Below are positions 11,115 through 23,138 of a DNA stretch of 64,000 nucleotides, one piece after another. Within the stretch, counting starts at the first letter, position 1. Each line of letters starts with the position of its first letter. This DNA comes from Hofstenia miamia (Eukaryota > Xenacoelomorpha > Acoela): positions 1,339,377 to 1,403,376 of the forward strand of contig SCFE01000007.1 in NCBI GenBank assembly GCA_004352715.1, given 5' to 3'. The notes below the pieces were generated by a model. It did not search any database. It saw nothing but the letters and a program-made list of their open reading frames with translations, and had not been told where the DNA came from. The position numbers and the translations under genes were made by a program.

Positions 11115-11753
11115 GCTTTGGATTCAAAATTTTAAAATATTTACAAGGCACTGGATACAAACAAAAATATATGTAGACACTAGATACTATGGCGGAGGGG
11201 CGCTGGATATGGGTCAAAAAATTTTTTTTGAAAAATCCTGAAACTCATACATTGAAATTAGAGAAAAGTAAAAACTGTAAATGGAACTTTAAATTTTTTA
11301 TCAATTATTGAAATTTTATAACTCGCAGTCCGAACAAAGTTTTCTGATTTAGGTCAATTTTTATTCAATATTTTATCAAAAATTCTGTCCTACAGATTTT
11401 GTGAATTGAAAAAATGTGATTTTTACGCATAATAGTGAACAAAGTAATATCATTGAATGAACATTATTTCAAAAAACTAAAATAATATTCAAAGAAGCCC
11501 GAAAATTAGGCACTCCATCCATTCTTGTTCAAGACTGCATACTTAGACCACATGTATTTCCATTGATAAAATGTGACAAATGTCCCATTCTACACTGTAC
11601 CATTGATTCTGATTCGGTACTTAGATAAAAAATTTGTCATAGACATTGTTTTGCTTTTTTTCGAGCTCAGGTCATACATTACCGTTCATCTATAATGAGC
11701 TATGTGCAATATAACATTGAAAACTCATTGTTTTATACATTTTAAGCAAAATA
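11038..11753. other. Upstream of the TRPM exon: (TA)n and no recognised exon
   Basis: It contains a (TA)n tract at about 11081-11110 and otherwise featureless A+T-rich sequence. It may still be intron, since the TRPM start exon is not located. Confidence 0.4.
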
Positions 11754-12361
11754 TTGGGGTGACCAAAAAGGAATGAGCCTTTTGTTCTAACTAAAGTAAC
11801 TTTCTTTGTTTTGTTAAGAAGCAATACTCATAATGTTCTTTGCAATATTTCATTAAGTTCTAATTATAGGCCCAACGAATTCAAATTTGAACGAGATTGA
11901 AGAAATTGTCCATTTTAAAGGGAGTCATGAATACAAAGAAGTGTTGTCAACGCACGTGCTCACACTTAAAATGCCACCAAGAAGTTTTTCCAAGATCATG
12001 GAGTATCCATGGTTTTTCAGTCACCGTACAGCCCAGACTTCAACTTGTGCGACAGATGGCTGTTCAGGGAGTTGAAGAAACGCCTGAGAATTGTGCCATA
12101 CGCATCCCACACGGAAATCGAGGTCATTGACAATGATGGTGAATACGTGTGCGATACGTACTAATTTTTTTGTTCGTTGCACGAGCATTAATCATGACTA
12201 TTCAAAATTTTGTAATTCTCAAAAAACATCATATTTCACTGTAATTTTTTTCAATTTTGAGACTTAGATAATGAAATTTTGTTCCATGTCAAAATCAGAC
12301 TATACTTTAAAAATATAGCAGATATATTTAAGTGGGCTCATTACTATCTGGTCATCCCAAA
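11754..12361 (+). mobile_element. Internally deleted mariner-like transposon
   Basis: It has imperfect terminal inverted repeats (left TTGGGGTGACCAAAAAGGAA, right inverted TTTGGGATGACCAGATAGTA; about 22 of 26 aligned bases match) and flanking TA dinucleotides (11752-11753 and 12362-12363). Inside, a plus-strand segment near 12012-12130 reads SPYSPDFNLCDRWLFRELKK, the C-terminal part of a mariner-type DDE transposase (pattern 'P-Y-S-P-D-x-N-x-x-D-x-W-L-F-x-x-L-K'). At 608 bp it is about half a full-length mariner, and the N-terminal HTH and first catalytic region are missing, so it cannot mobilise itself. Confidence 0.8.
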
Positions 12362-12595
12362 TACTCGATTTTGATATTAATGATTTCAATAATTTTATAC
12401 GTGTTACAAATTGGAAAAAAATGATTGCATATTCACTGTCTAAATAAACTATATTCTACATTACAAACCCAGGTGTAAAAACAAGCTCATCTATAATGAT
12501 CAAACATAAAAGCAATGCTATGAAATATTGTTAATAATATAATTTCAAACAATAACATTAAAACGAAGTACAATACAAATAATATAGCTAATATA

Positions 12596-13150
12596 TTGTG
12601 GTACCGCATTTCACGTTAATAATCGCACCCACTCGACAAGTCGATTGAGGAATACAATTTTGCTAAGTTATCTTTGGTTATGGCATAAAACTCTGGCTCT
12701 GTAAATTGCCACAGATTATAAATTTTCTCAATGCATTCCATGAATTTCTGATGGGGGATAAATCAACACTTCGGGCTGGACAGTTGGGCACGCGGCATTC
12801 AAATATGTCTCTATGTGAGAAAGACATGGGCAAGTGTAAAGTGTGAAATGACGTCACAGTCTGTTTAAAAAAAGCCTACTGCTATAGACTTTATGCAGTG
12901 CTTCGTTTAATATTGCTTCATAAACGATGAATCAACAGATTCGATTATGATATGTTCCAAGTCGGTTTTGATTCCTTCACAAATCGTCACATATGGGGAA
13001 CATTTCCTTGTCATCACAAGGTATCGTGGTCGTAGTTTTTTATCATGACCCCTTCGAACATATTGGAGTCTATGTGAAACTAGCTCAATCTTTAATTTGT
13101 CGATAAGAATTAATAGGAGAACACTTGTTTATGTTCCAGAATTGATGATC
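12596..13150 (-). pseudogene. Tc1-type transposase relic
   Basis: Three blocks can be read on the minus strand in order: LQYVRRGHDKKLRPRYLVMT (near 13060), CPARSVDLSPIRNSWNALRK (near 12760) and CIPQSTCRVGAIINVKCGTT (near 12630). They correspond to the Tc1 transposase segments 'YVRR..GE...P.', 'WPARSPDLNPIENLWN' and 'IPxSxxRxxAxIxAKGGxT'. The frames between them are broken by stops and indels, so it is an old, dead copy. I could not define its ends. Confidence 0.7.
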
Positions 13151-13652
13151 TTTGCACCACTGTACACTTTTGCAGATAAACATTTTGACCAATTGGTTTT
13201 TAGCTGCTATTCAATCACAAAATTAATATTTCCTAAACTAGTTTAACCGTTGAAACACTTACAAAATTTGACAAAACATACTCAACACACTCTTGATATG
13301 ATGTAAGAAATTACTCTTTCTTGGAGGTAATTCTCCTTTGTTTGGATCATATATTTTACCGCGTTAACAGCTAAGAGGGATTGGTGGGAAGCAATCCTTT
13401 CCCATCTTTTTCAATATGTTTTGAACTCATTAAATATTAAGTCAGTGTAATAGTTCATTGGGATTGACTTAGCTTTGACAGCTTCATCACATATACTATT
13501 TACAGCAGTGAAATTTGAAACATATTTACTAATGCTATTTGCTGTGGTGAAATTCGTTGAGTATTTACTAATGTTCAGGTATATTCTTAATGCATATGCG
13601 TAAAACCATGTAATTGTTTCAAATACAGACATTTTCGGCAAGTCTTACTGAG

Positions 13653-14056
13653 CAAAGTTGGAATCAGGTACACAATTTGGAACGGAAACCGAACCGATTT
13701 TTTAAACACATACCCAAACCCGAATGTACCCAAAATTTCCCAAAATGCCCAGCATCTTACCCGAACCCTACCCGGACGGCAAAGTTACCTTCAAAATTTT
13801 AAACGAATGATAATTTATTGTTCTCCTAGACTTTTAATGCACTGCTTAAAATATTAAACCCTACTCTTCGGTTGTTTCGTGATGAATTTTTTAAAACAAT
13901 TATCTCAAAACATCATCGCGTGATATGATAAGATACCAGTTAAAACCTTGATTTTTTGTAATTGAAGTAGCTGGCGTTTTCCCGAAACATGTGGGTTTTC
14001 TAGGATTTTATACTTCAAACCGAACCGGCGGTTCTCCCGAACCGATTCCAACTCTA
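13653..14056. mobile_element. hAT-like non-autonomous element with (CCGAACC)/(ACCCGAA) iterations
   Basis: The ends CAAAGTTGGAATC and, inverted, TAGAGTTGGAATC match at 11 of 13 bases. The flanking octamers TTACTGAG (13645-13652) and TTACCAAG (14057-14064) match at 6 of 8, consistent with an aged 8-bp hAT target-site duplication. Repeated ACCGAACC, CCCGAACC and ACCCAAACCCGAA motifs cluster beside both ends. There is no coding potential. Confidence 0.75.
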
Positions 14057-14064
14057 TTACCAAG

Positions 14065-16824
14065 TTTCTCATCTTAGGTGAATGACATCTATTTAAGATA
14101 TGAGTTCATATTTATGAGGATTAGGGATATTTCAATGTTTTGAATTATATCTATTAGGTATATATAATGTTTGTATCTTTAGTGACATCTTTTGTGAATA
14201 TATACAAAGAAATAATACAAAATTAGTCCTTATTATATTTAAATACATGTGTCTCATTATAGATGAACGATACTGTATATTTTAAGTTTGGACGTTCTAG
14301 TTTTTCATACTTTAAAAATCTTCATTAGTTCGTGAGACACAAGAGATTACAATTTTTTTGAGGAAGTCATCTCAGAATTTGAAAAATCTCTAGTGAATAA
14401 AGGATCAAGAGAATATCGGAAAATCTGTGCATTTGCACTAAATAGCATCTACACACTATTATTACTAAACAATTAAAAAAATTTACAAACTCATTTATGA
14501 AATCTATGTCAGAAATTATTGGAGACACTTACCATTGAGTTGCTCATAGCTGGAATATTCTAATTAAACAACATTTTGTTTATTTTGACGAATGTCATCA
14601 TTTATTATATACACATTCAATATCGAATGTTACATAATCTATTTTCGTCAATAAATGTAAGCCCCATTTGAAAAAAAGCTCAGTCTTATCACAGACATTA
14701 TTAATCATTTATTCAAGCAAACAAGAATTATGAAGTTATTGCCATTCATTACTCAGCAATGTGATTGCGATCCATTTTTGTATCAAAACATATTTCATTG
14801 ATTTATCTTCCTTTATAAAAATTTCAGAATTGTTTTTGCAGCTTGTAGAATTTTAAAGACTAAGTTCTGAAAACTCCTATAATATTTGTATCGTAAATCT
14901 AGTAAAAGTGTTGTCAGATTAGATGGCTTGATGTTACAGAGTTTGTAACTAATTAAGAAGTTCCATTATACATCGAATAGTAGTTTTATTAGCTTCCAGT
15001 CTGTTACAGATGTGAAATTGGGGCAGATTTTTGTGACCTGCCCTGCCCTGCCCCACAGGCTTTGTGTCCTGACCCATATTGCCCCAAGCTTTATGTTCTA
15101 CAGCTCCAAATTCCCCACTCAATAATTATCGCTCCAAGCACTACTTGCGATATCGCATTGTCCCATATTTGTTCGATGGCAATTTTCATAGCACTGCGCC
15201 ACACCACCACTGCCAAATATTTTGAACCCGATTATTGATTTCTTTACTATCCGTTCACTTACCCAACCTGACCCTACTCGAAGAAACCAAAATGGAGGGA
15301 ATTTATGCTGCAGAAATTTTTGTAGCTAGACTCAATAATGCCAAAAATTATCAAATAATTGGAATTTTATAAGCCGTAGCATTGAGAGTATACTAGACAA
15401 TAAGGGACATATTGTTTTGAAACACTTGGGTAAGATGATGTTACAGATCATGTTCTGTGAATTGTTTCTAAACAACAATTTTGGTATAATTGTAAAATAC
15501 AGGTTTGTATAGTTATTATCACATATTGTTTATAAAGCACCTTGTCCTTGTACATGTACAATCATATTCCGACATTTTGATTAATAGAATGTTATTCATG
15601 GACTTAACTTCTGATGAGCGTCTGTCAGTTTGATTTACAATATTCGCATTTTGGGAATTCGAAGTTCATTTCTTGCTACCAGTTACCATCTGATTTTAAC
15701 CCTCAATTTTGCAAACAGTTGCATATTGACTGGCGAATGACAATGATATTAAGTCAATGCCTCTTAAAAATACAGCAATTCCATACCACCAGATTAACGT
15801 ACTGCAATTGACCGACAATGAGAAAAATATTGTGATGTAACGCTAAATGATGAATTATAACAGGTGTAAATAGAATGAAATACATAGTTAACCTTAAGTA
15901 ACCCAGAAATTTCTTTAAAATTTGAGATCGTTTCTATCAACATTTTTAAGCGCAAATAACTCAATAAATATTAGAGATATCTAAAATCTGAAAATATTAC
16001 TGTATAGAAAATAGTATTTTCTGTCATTTTCATCTTTAATTCTGATTTTGCCTACTCGTGCCTGAGAGAAACTTGAGACTTCAGGTTTGCAATGATGACA
16101 AAAATACACATCCTATTAGAATTACACGAAGTCCCAATTTCCTCGGTTGTCCTGTAAATTCGTCCAAAATTTACGTGCAGAATCATCTTGGAAATGAAGA
16201 ATGACGTAGAAGTAAATTAGGCTAATATGCCGATCAGGAAAAACTAACAATTCAAAGTCAGGTGATTTTTTTATATATAGTCCTACATTATCACTGTAGA
16301 TCATCATTGTTCTATTAAACGTTTTCAATTACTCTTGTTCTCAAACGTTATTACAGCCATGGACTTTAGCAACATTATTAACTGAACACTAAAATGGGAA
16401 AAATTTGAACGTTTTTAGTACAACTGGATTTTCTATTCAAAAAATACTTTTTCATGTACTTCAAAGCAAATTTTCACTAATACTCATAGATATATTCAAA
16501 TTCCAAGATTCCCAAATTTCAAAATAAATTTAGAGAAAATTGTTTGAAAAACTATTTCTAACGTTAAGGATATAATAGGCAGTTGGGTTAATGCATTTAA
16601 ATGATAAGTAATTGATAACAATATTAATGTATTAAAATTCATTTCCCCATTTAATTCAATTAGAGTGGATACCAATCAAAATTCAAAATTACTTTTAAAG
16701 CAAAACTTACTTTAATACATTTTTAATTCAATTTATTTATGATTATTTTGGTTAATTAGAATTCTCACAATGACAATATACTATAAACAATATTTCAATT
16801 CATTGGGAAAGATAAGGCCTCTAC
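14065..16824. other. Intergenic, no gene; short iterated GC-rich patch
   Basis: Mostly featureless A+T-rich sequence. At about 15015-15300 there is a conspicuously GC-richer patch with CCTGCC/CCTGCCCC and TTGCCCC iterations. This looks like the remains of another iterated-motif element, but I see no clear terminus. Confidence 0.4.
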
Positions 16825-17374
16825 CAGACTTGTCAACGAGGCGAGCTTCTAACGAGCCGAGCCGAGCCACTAGGCTGAATGCGTGCATTTTTCATTTCAC
16901 ATTAACACTAGTGAAGCGAAAATAGGTCAAAATAACCTATAAACCTTTTTTGCTTGCTTCATTATTCATTCAACATAAACGCTAGCACGTACCAGTACCA
17001 TACTTGTCAACGACCCGAGCTTCTAACGAGCCGAGCCCAGCAGAGCTTGAGCAGAGTATTGGATATACAACGAGCCCAAAACGACCATTTTTAAGCAAAC
17101 CAAATTTCAGTCCTGCTTGTTAATTTGACTATGCAGATTTTTCTTATTTTTTCATTCAATATTCCTTACTTATAATCGTATTTTAGAAATGTTTTTTAAA
17201 TAATAGGAAGAGCAATTGAAAAAATTCTGAGAGCACAATATTTTTTAAAAAAATACCGAGCTGAAGCGAGCCTCATTGAAAGATTTTCTGCGGCGAGCCG
17301 AGCCGAACTTACTCAAAATTTAAGCGATCCGAGTCGAGCCGAACTTAGAAATTACGGCTTCGTTGATAATTATA
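16825..17374. mobile_element. hAT-like element of the 'CGAGCCGAGC' family, plus a partial 5' end
   Basis: A near-complete copy lies at 16999-17374. Its left end reads CATACTTGTCAACGACCCGA and its right end reads, inverted, TATAATTATCAACGAAGCCG. It is homologous along its length to the copy at 55088-55448, with the same internal order of GAGCCGAGC clusters, an A+T-rich centre and GCGAGCCGAGCCGAAC near the right end. A second left end, CAGACTTGTCAACGAGGCGA, starts at 16825 and is lost after about 50 bp, so one copy is broken or interrupted. No target-site duplication is preserved here. Confidence 0.7.
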
Positions 17375-17924
17375 ACTCGAATTATTGGGTTTCTCTATTA
17401 CAGTTACAAGGGCAACAACGTTCTTAATAAAATTTAGGCAATTATTACTATGCTAAACCACAATTTATAGAAGGTGATATCGGGTAACCAATTTCGGATT
17501 TCGGGTCGGATCGGGTTAGGGAACAAAGATTAATAGATAGATTATTAAAAAATACTGATGTTAATCATCAATTGGTTTGAGAAAGATCCAAGACTTTAAG
17601 TAATACATTGATGTTTTCTCTAGCAGAAAATAATTGGTATTAATGATCATTTGATTGAACAGAGATCCAGAACGTAAAATCAAATTCAACAGTTCGAGTA
17701 TGGTTTGGGTAGTAAATATTCCGATCTGATCGGTTCCACGTTTACCTCAAATTGTCACTCTCTGATAATTTACAAGTTGTGCAATATGTGTCTAATCGGT
17801 CTAAAAGGGTAAATCAAGTAATCATTTAAGATTTGACTGCAATGTTTTGAAAGTGGTAATTCCTAATTTTAAATATGTATAACACCTGGCAGTTAAGCTA
17901 ATGTATTATTTTGGTTTGGAAGGA

Positions 17925-17960
<36 letters not shown>

Positions 17961-18134
17961 CTTGATCAAATTTGGTGGATTTGGCAAAACAAATCTGTAT
18001 ACAAAAATAAAATGCGTCCCAAATTTACAATAAAGTGAATGTAATTCACTGTTCCTAATAAATCTCACATAATTTTATTATATTCTGAAACAAAGTAATA
18101 TTCTTATTGTTGACTCTCAATGAAAATTAAGCTA
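17375..18134. other. Intergenic with (TA)n tract
   Basis: It contains a (TA)n run at about 17930-17958 and a short GGGTCGGATCGGGTTAGGG patch near 17503. No gene was seen. Confidence 0.4.
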
Positions 18135-18142
18135 GTTTATAT

Positions 18143-18764
18143 CAGGGTTTCCCAACCTTTTTCCGTTGTGGACCCCAAACCGAATTTTTTTTTCGCCATG
18201 GACCCCCCGCATTGGTTTAGGAAAAAAATTTTTATATTCATGAATTTAATTTCTAAAAATAAAAAATATTGGAAAAAACGTTACACATTTTTTGAGCCCA
18301 ATAAAATTTATTTGAATTAAACATACAGTCTTATAGACATCAGTATTAATGAGAGCCTTGTGGCTGTTTATTACTTACAAGAGCAGAAATCCGTAGTGGT
18401 AAGTCACTAAGACATTATCATTCAAGTGTAAACTCGTTCGTTGTTTTGCGAACAAATGAAGAAAGTTTGAAAAGCTCTTCCCATCTAAATTTGTCGTTTG
18501 TAAATTAATTATAAAGGTTTCCACCTTTTCAAACAAGATTTGATAGTTGACCGAGTTTAGTAATAGTAGCACATAATTAAGAAATTTAGGAAAGAAATTG
18601 CGAATGGTTGAGAAACACCGAGTAATGTTAGGAGAAGCTCTCAGTACTTCACCGCCCCATTAAAGGATCTCAGGGACCCCCATACGATACATTTTGGCCA
18701 CCGCCCACCTGAAGCCTCGTACGGCCCCCCTGGTGGGCGGTACGGGCTCCGTTGGGAAACCCTG
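18143..18764. mobile_element. 622-bp hAT-type non-autonomous element with perfect target-site duplication
   Basis: The ends are exact inverted repeats for 14 bases (CAGGGTTTCCCAAC), and both sides are flanked by the identical octamer GTTTATAT (18135-18142 and 18765-18772). This combination is diagnostic of the hAT superfamily. The ends carry GGACCCC and CGCCCACC/GGTGGGCGG patches, while the centre is A+T-rich without a usable reading frame. The intact duplication suggests it is younger than its neighbours. Confidence 0.92.
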
Positions 18765-19189
18765 GTTTATATAATACTGTTATTAATATTTTAGAACATG
18801 TCGAATGTTCGGAAAATAATTGTGTAAAAGTATTCCAACAACAATTCTACTACATAAAATAGAATTTACCTTAATACCTGTACGAAATTATATTGCTAAA
18901 ACATGTTCCTCAAATATATATGAGACTTTAAATTTGATATAAAATTTGAGTTGCGTTTCTAAAGTTTGAAATGTCTTTCTTGTAACAGTCTTGTCCAGAT
19001 CGTGTTACTCTAGAAGTTGTGTTGAAACAAAACTTTTCACAAAATCAAAGAGTGGAGTGCATATAATGTCAGCAACAATTAACATGTTTTTTAACTTCGA
19101 TCAATAGGGGAAATATGAAATTGTTTCACAAAAGTGTATTTGTTTTTGTATGATTTCGGCATGGCCTGTCTTTCGACACTTGTTTTATA

Positions 19190-19272
19190 ATTTTGAAGGA
19201 GAGCTCGGCGGGACGGATTAAAACCCTTCGTGGGCCGGATCCCGCCCGCGGGCCATACCTTGGAGACCCTTG
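19190..19272. mobile_element. Solitary hAT-type terminus
   Basis: The minus strand starts CAAGGGTCTCCAAGGTATGG and continues into a GC-rich GGCCCGCGGGC patch. This is the typical form of a hAT end ('CA-x-x-GGTCTCCAA...GGCCCGCGG'). The partner end was not found, so it is a fragment or its other end has decayed. Confidence 0.5.
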
Positions 19273-19489
19273 GTCTAGAATATTGATTAAATCACATTTA
19301 CCATGTATTATAACTGACAAACACCTTTAATTAGTTAAATAATGAAACTGGATTGCAGTAAATTAGAGCATTTTTATGTGCCAGATTACTAATCCATCCT
19401 AAACATGTTTTTTTTAAACTTTCCACGTTATAATTTATACTTGTAGAGTTTGCATAGAATAAAATTGGTATGATAATTTACGAAAACAA

Positions 19490-20335
19490 TTAAAATTTAG
19501 TAGATGATGGTAAATTTGAAGGTAAAATTCTTTGTAATTGTAATAATGACACATACCGATTTTTTAATTCTTTGAGAAATGTGACATGAGCAAGAAAAAT
19601 TATAAAATATATTAACTCCTAAGTCTTTAATGCGTTTCGAAGTATCAATCTGAGGAATTTCAATTTTTACTTTATGTGTTATGTACGAAGATTTGATACT
19701 CATTAACTGAAAATTGTTGAATATATTATTAGTTTTAACCCATTTTACAATTTGTTCAGTGCCCATCATTACATCTGGAAAATTACTGTTTGAAATCTTT
19801 CCACAATCAGCAAAATGTAACAAAGTGATTGATAATTATTTGGTAAATCATTTTAAAAGCTACAAATAGTACTGGAAGTAAAATGGATGTTGTAGAACAG
19901 CACAAGCACGAATACAGCTGTTTGATGTGGCATTTCGAAATTTAATAATTTGTCGACGATTTTTAAGGTATGACGCCAAAAATTTTAAAAAAAATTCCTC
20001 CAGTTTTAAACAGTTTTAGTTATTCAATAAATTTTCCATGAAATACTTTATCGAAAGCTTTACTAAAATCCATAAATAACAGATATAATTTTATTTTCGT
20101 CTAATTCATTTTATACAAGTTCTAATTATAATATAATAATTTGCGTCGTAACAGTTGATTACTTGATAGTGAATTTTTTATAATGGGACAGATTCCAAAA
20201 TATAATCCTTTCAAATAGGAGTGTAATTTTAGGTAAAAACCTATTTTTCTATAATTCTTAATATTTGTAAAGGTTAGTATCTCACAGAAAATAATCAGTT
20301 TTTGAAAACGCACGTCCCTCTTCATCAACACGTAT
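19490..20335 (-). mobile_element. Non-LTR (LINE) reverse-transcriptase relic
   Basis: The minus strand carries reverse-transcriptase blocks in the correct order but in different frames. A degraded NYRxI-type segment and FERIIF lie near 20250. YLLFMDFSKAFDKVFHGKFI lies near 20070; this is the catalytic motif A pattern 'xxDFSKAFDxVxH'. Near 19800-19560 come LHFADCGKISNSN, with FAD in the place of catalytic FADD (the second Asp is altered), and RIKDLGVNIFYNFSCSCHIS, the thumb region with 'KDLGV'. Stops, frameshifts and the altered catalytic motif show that it is dead. It is of the jockey/CR1-like type. Confidence 0.75.
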
Positions 20336-20929
20336 TTAACAAAATTTTAAAAAGATAATATTAATTCAAAGATTTCTGCTATGTGACAATTCCTATCAGC
20401 AATGAACAACTTTAATTAAATCGGTTTCATTGACTGCTCAGATGCAAAATCTAGTGAAAATTATAAAAATGGACATCGGAAGATTTCTGCAAACTTAACT
20501 GTTCTACGTCGTTTGGGGGCGTTTCTGCAACCCCACAGTCTTTAAATTATGTTGCTAACAGACGGGGAATTGCGGTAAACTATCAAAAACTCCTGACTTT
20601 GTATAAAAACTTCTTATGCGATGTTTACAATATTAACTGCATTTATATTATTATCGCCATATAGGGTAACTTTATAGCCCAAGGTTCTTAGTCTAACAAA
20701 TATTAAGAATCCTGTATTATGTCAAATCTTAGATAGTATACCTTCAACCTTTCTTTCAAATCTCTAATGTTGCTTGTAAATAGTTACGGAAGTTGGAGAT
20801 GAAGTTCTCCCCCAATCAAGTAATGAAGACATTTTAACGATGGTACTTCACTTGGATTAGGAATTTTGACCTCTAATATTGAGGATGAAATATGTTTCGA
20901 TGTTCACAGTGATGCTCATTCAATTTTTA

Positions 20930-21560
20930 ACCCGCGACCCGACCTGGCTTGTCTAAAAATGATCCGTACCCCAAGCCAATGAAAGAAAGATTAATTACTA
21001 GTACAAAATGTTTTAACATAAAAATCAATGAAAACAAAACAAAATCAATAAAAATATAAACATAATTAGGAACTATTCGTTTAAAAGTGTCGTTCAACTC
21101 CACCCGTCAAATTTTGACCGAACTGTCAGGACTAAATATGGCCACAAGTTTGCGGGTGCTGTCCAGTGTGGGCACTGGATTTTAAATGCCCCGTGGGTTG
21201 CGGTGCTGTGCGGGTGGAGATTTTTATATTTTTACATGTGTAATACTAAATTAATACAAGATAAATTATACTACGAAATCTATATCATTAATATATTTGA
21301 CATTCACTCAAATAAACAAAATTAATAGAAAGTCAATTCGGTGATTGACAGTTTTTGGCTTAATTACTTGAAACGATGCCCCCTTGTTGACCAAATAGCG
21401 GCTATATTGCTGGTTCGGGCGAATGTTTCTAGCAGGCATGCGGGTGCAGTGCGGTTGTTGGCGCACTCATCTCGGGTGCTGTGCAATGGGATTATAAAAA
21501 ATTACACCCGCGTCCATTTATAGTAGGACGGGTTGACCAGCAACCACCCTGAATATGCAA
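20930..21560. repeat. GC-rich iterated-motif region (GCGGGTG/GTGCTGTGC), probable hAT-like element
   Basis: Repeated GCGGGTGCTGT, GGGTGCTGTGC and CACCCG motifs lie at two separated patches (about 21130-21225 and 21430-21555) around an A+T-rich centre. The inverted right end reads CAGGGTGGTTGCTGGTCAAC, which looks like a hAT terminus. I could not place a matching left end, so the limits are approximate. The reading frame at 21341-21523 is within this repeat and is not a gene. Confidence 0.4.
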
Positions 21561-23138
21561 AAATATTAATTGCTTTATCAAGTAGAATTTAGGAAATCTT
21601 GTCAATGCCGGTCTATCAACATACACCATGTTTTGAATGGGCATCATGAAAAGTATTTGGGTTGATGATATGTAACCAATTAATATAAATGGGATAAGCT
21701 CTACTGATTGTTGCAGAAAATGCAGAATTTACTGTTCCCAATGCAGTCACACTGAAACAAGCTAGACTATATCTAGACCAAGTCTATAACATTGCTATGG
21801 TCATTTGGTTTACTTTATGCCATCTTGCAAATAGTTTTTCTGACAAATTGTTGGAGATTTGCAAAAAAACTACGCTCTGTATGCAAGTTAACGTGCAACG
21901 TCTCACAGCATTTTACTTTGGTCATATTTGAATAAAGGTAAATTGCGTCTATTGTTTAGATCTTTATCATAATGAGAACATTTTACCAGAAAGTATAGAA
22001 GGAACAGCGAACAGGAGCAAACTATTCATCTTTATTGCACTGGTAGCAAGTTCCGGAGATGACCACATGATTTAACATTAACTTGATAAATTCTGCATTG
22101 ATAATGATTGTGCATCAAAATCGTTAATGCCGGCTATTTAGATAAGATTATACATGTAGATTTAGCTTCCGTGTTTTAAAGAAACACCTTGTTACGTATA
22201 GTAACATTAGAAGTAATAATTGCATTAATACCTGTATTAAATACATGTATGACTATATGCACCAATGGATGAGTGACTAGGATATTAAAGAAGACATACT
22301 ATCCATTTGAAAAAGAACGGAAAGATGCCTTTTAAGTACAAATATTTACAAAATACTACTCGAAAGTGTTACAAGTTTCCAAATTTTGTTTATGAACCGC
22401 ATGCTATAAGTGAAAGAATGTATGTAGAGATTGAACAGTTTTTTAAATATATTAAATAACGTGAATTTTATGATTTGGGGTAACAACATTACCCACATAT
22501 TTTAGAAGTTGCGCAGTTGAACAGTTAATCACCTATAATGGATTGAAGTTCTGAGTTCGTGTTTGACTATACCGATATTAACAAGACCTTTGAATGTGTA
22601 CTTCTCCAATGAAATTAAATTCCAAATGCTTGTTATGATAACAATGGCTCACTTAAATAACGAGTCTCACGATCAAAATGTAAAGATTTAAATAACATGT
22701 CTTACATTAAAATTGTTGGATTCATTCTTAGCTCATTAAAATAGTGAAATATACGAATGTATGTTGATGCCATTAAGATAACAGTAATATGCTTTTAGTT
22801 GTGTAAACAAGTCTAAGGTTGTGATATCCTTAATTGCTGATGTTGTTTAAAAAGTAAAAAATATCAAATCGCTTAGCTGGATTAAAATAGAAATAATTTG
22901 AAAACTTATGAAATTTAAAATGACAAGTCAATGTCGAACTGCTTCCTGCGTCTTGGCCATCAAATTCCTGAAATTTTCACAAATTTGATTTCACCAATGC
23001 CTTCTATAAATTAGATTTCATAAATCGATCATTTCCTCAAGTTTTGATACCAGAAAAACCATTAAGTGAATTTCTACAAAATGACGTTATTAATATGGAA
23101 AAAATAAGATAGAAATAATTTATATTAAAATTCTGTAA
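21561..23138. other. Intergenic / 3' flank of the acyl-CoA synthetase gene
   Basis: A+T-rich, with no reading frame or transposon terminus that I can support. The 3' UTR of the minus-strand gene must lie at its right-hand side, but I did not find an obvious polyadenylation signal. Confidence 0.4.
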
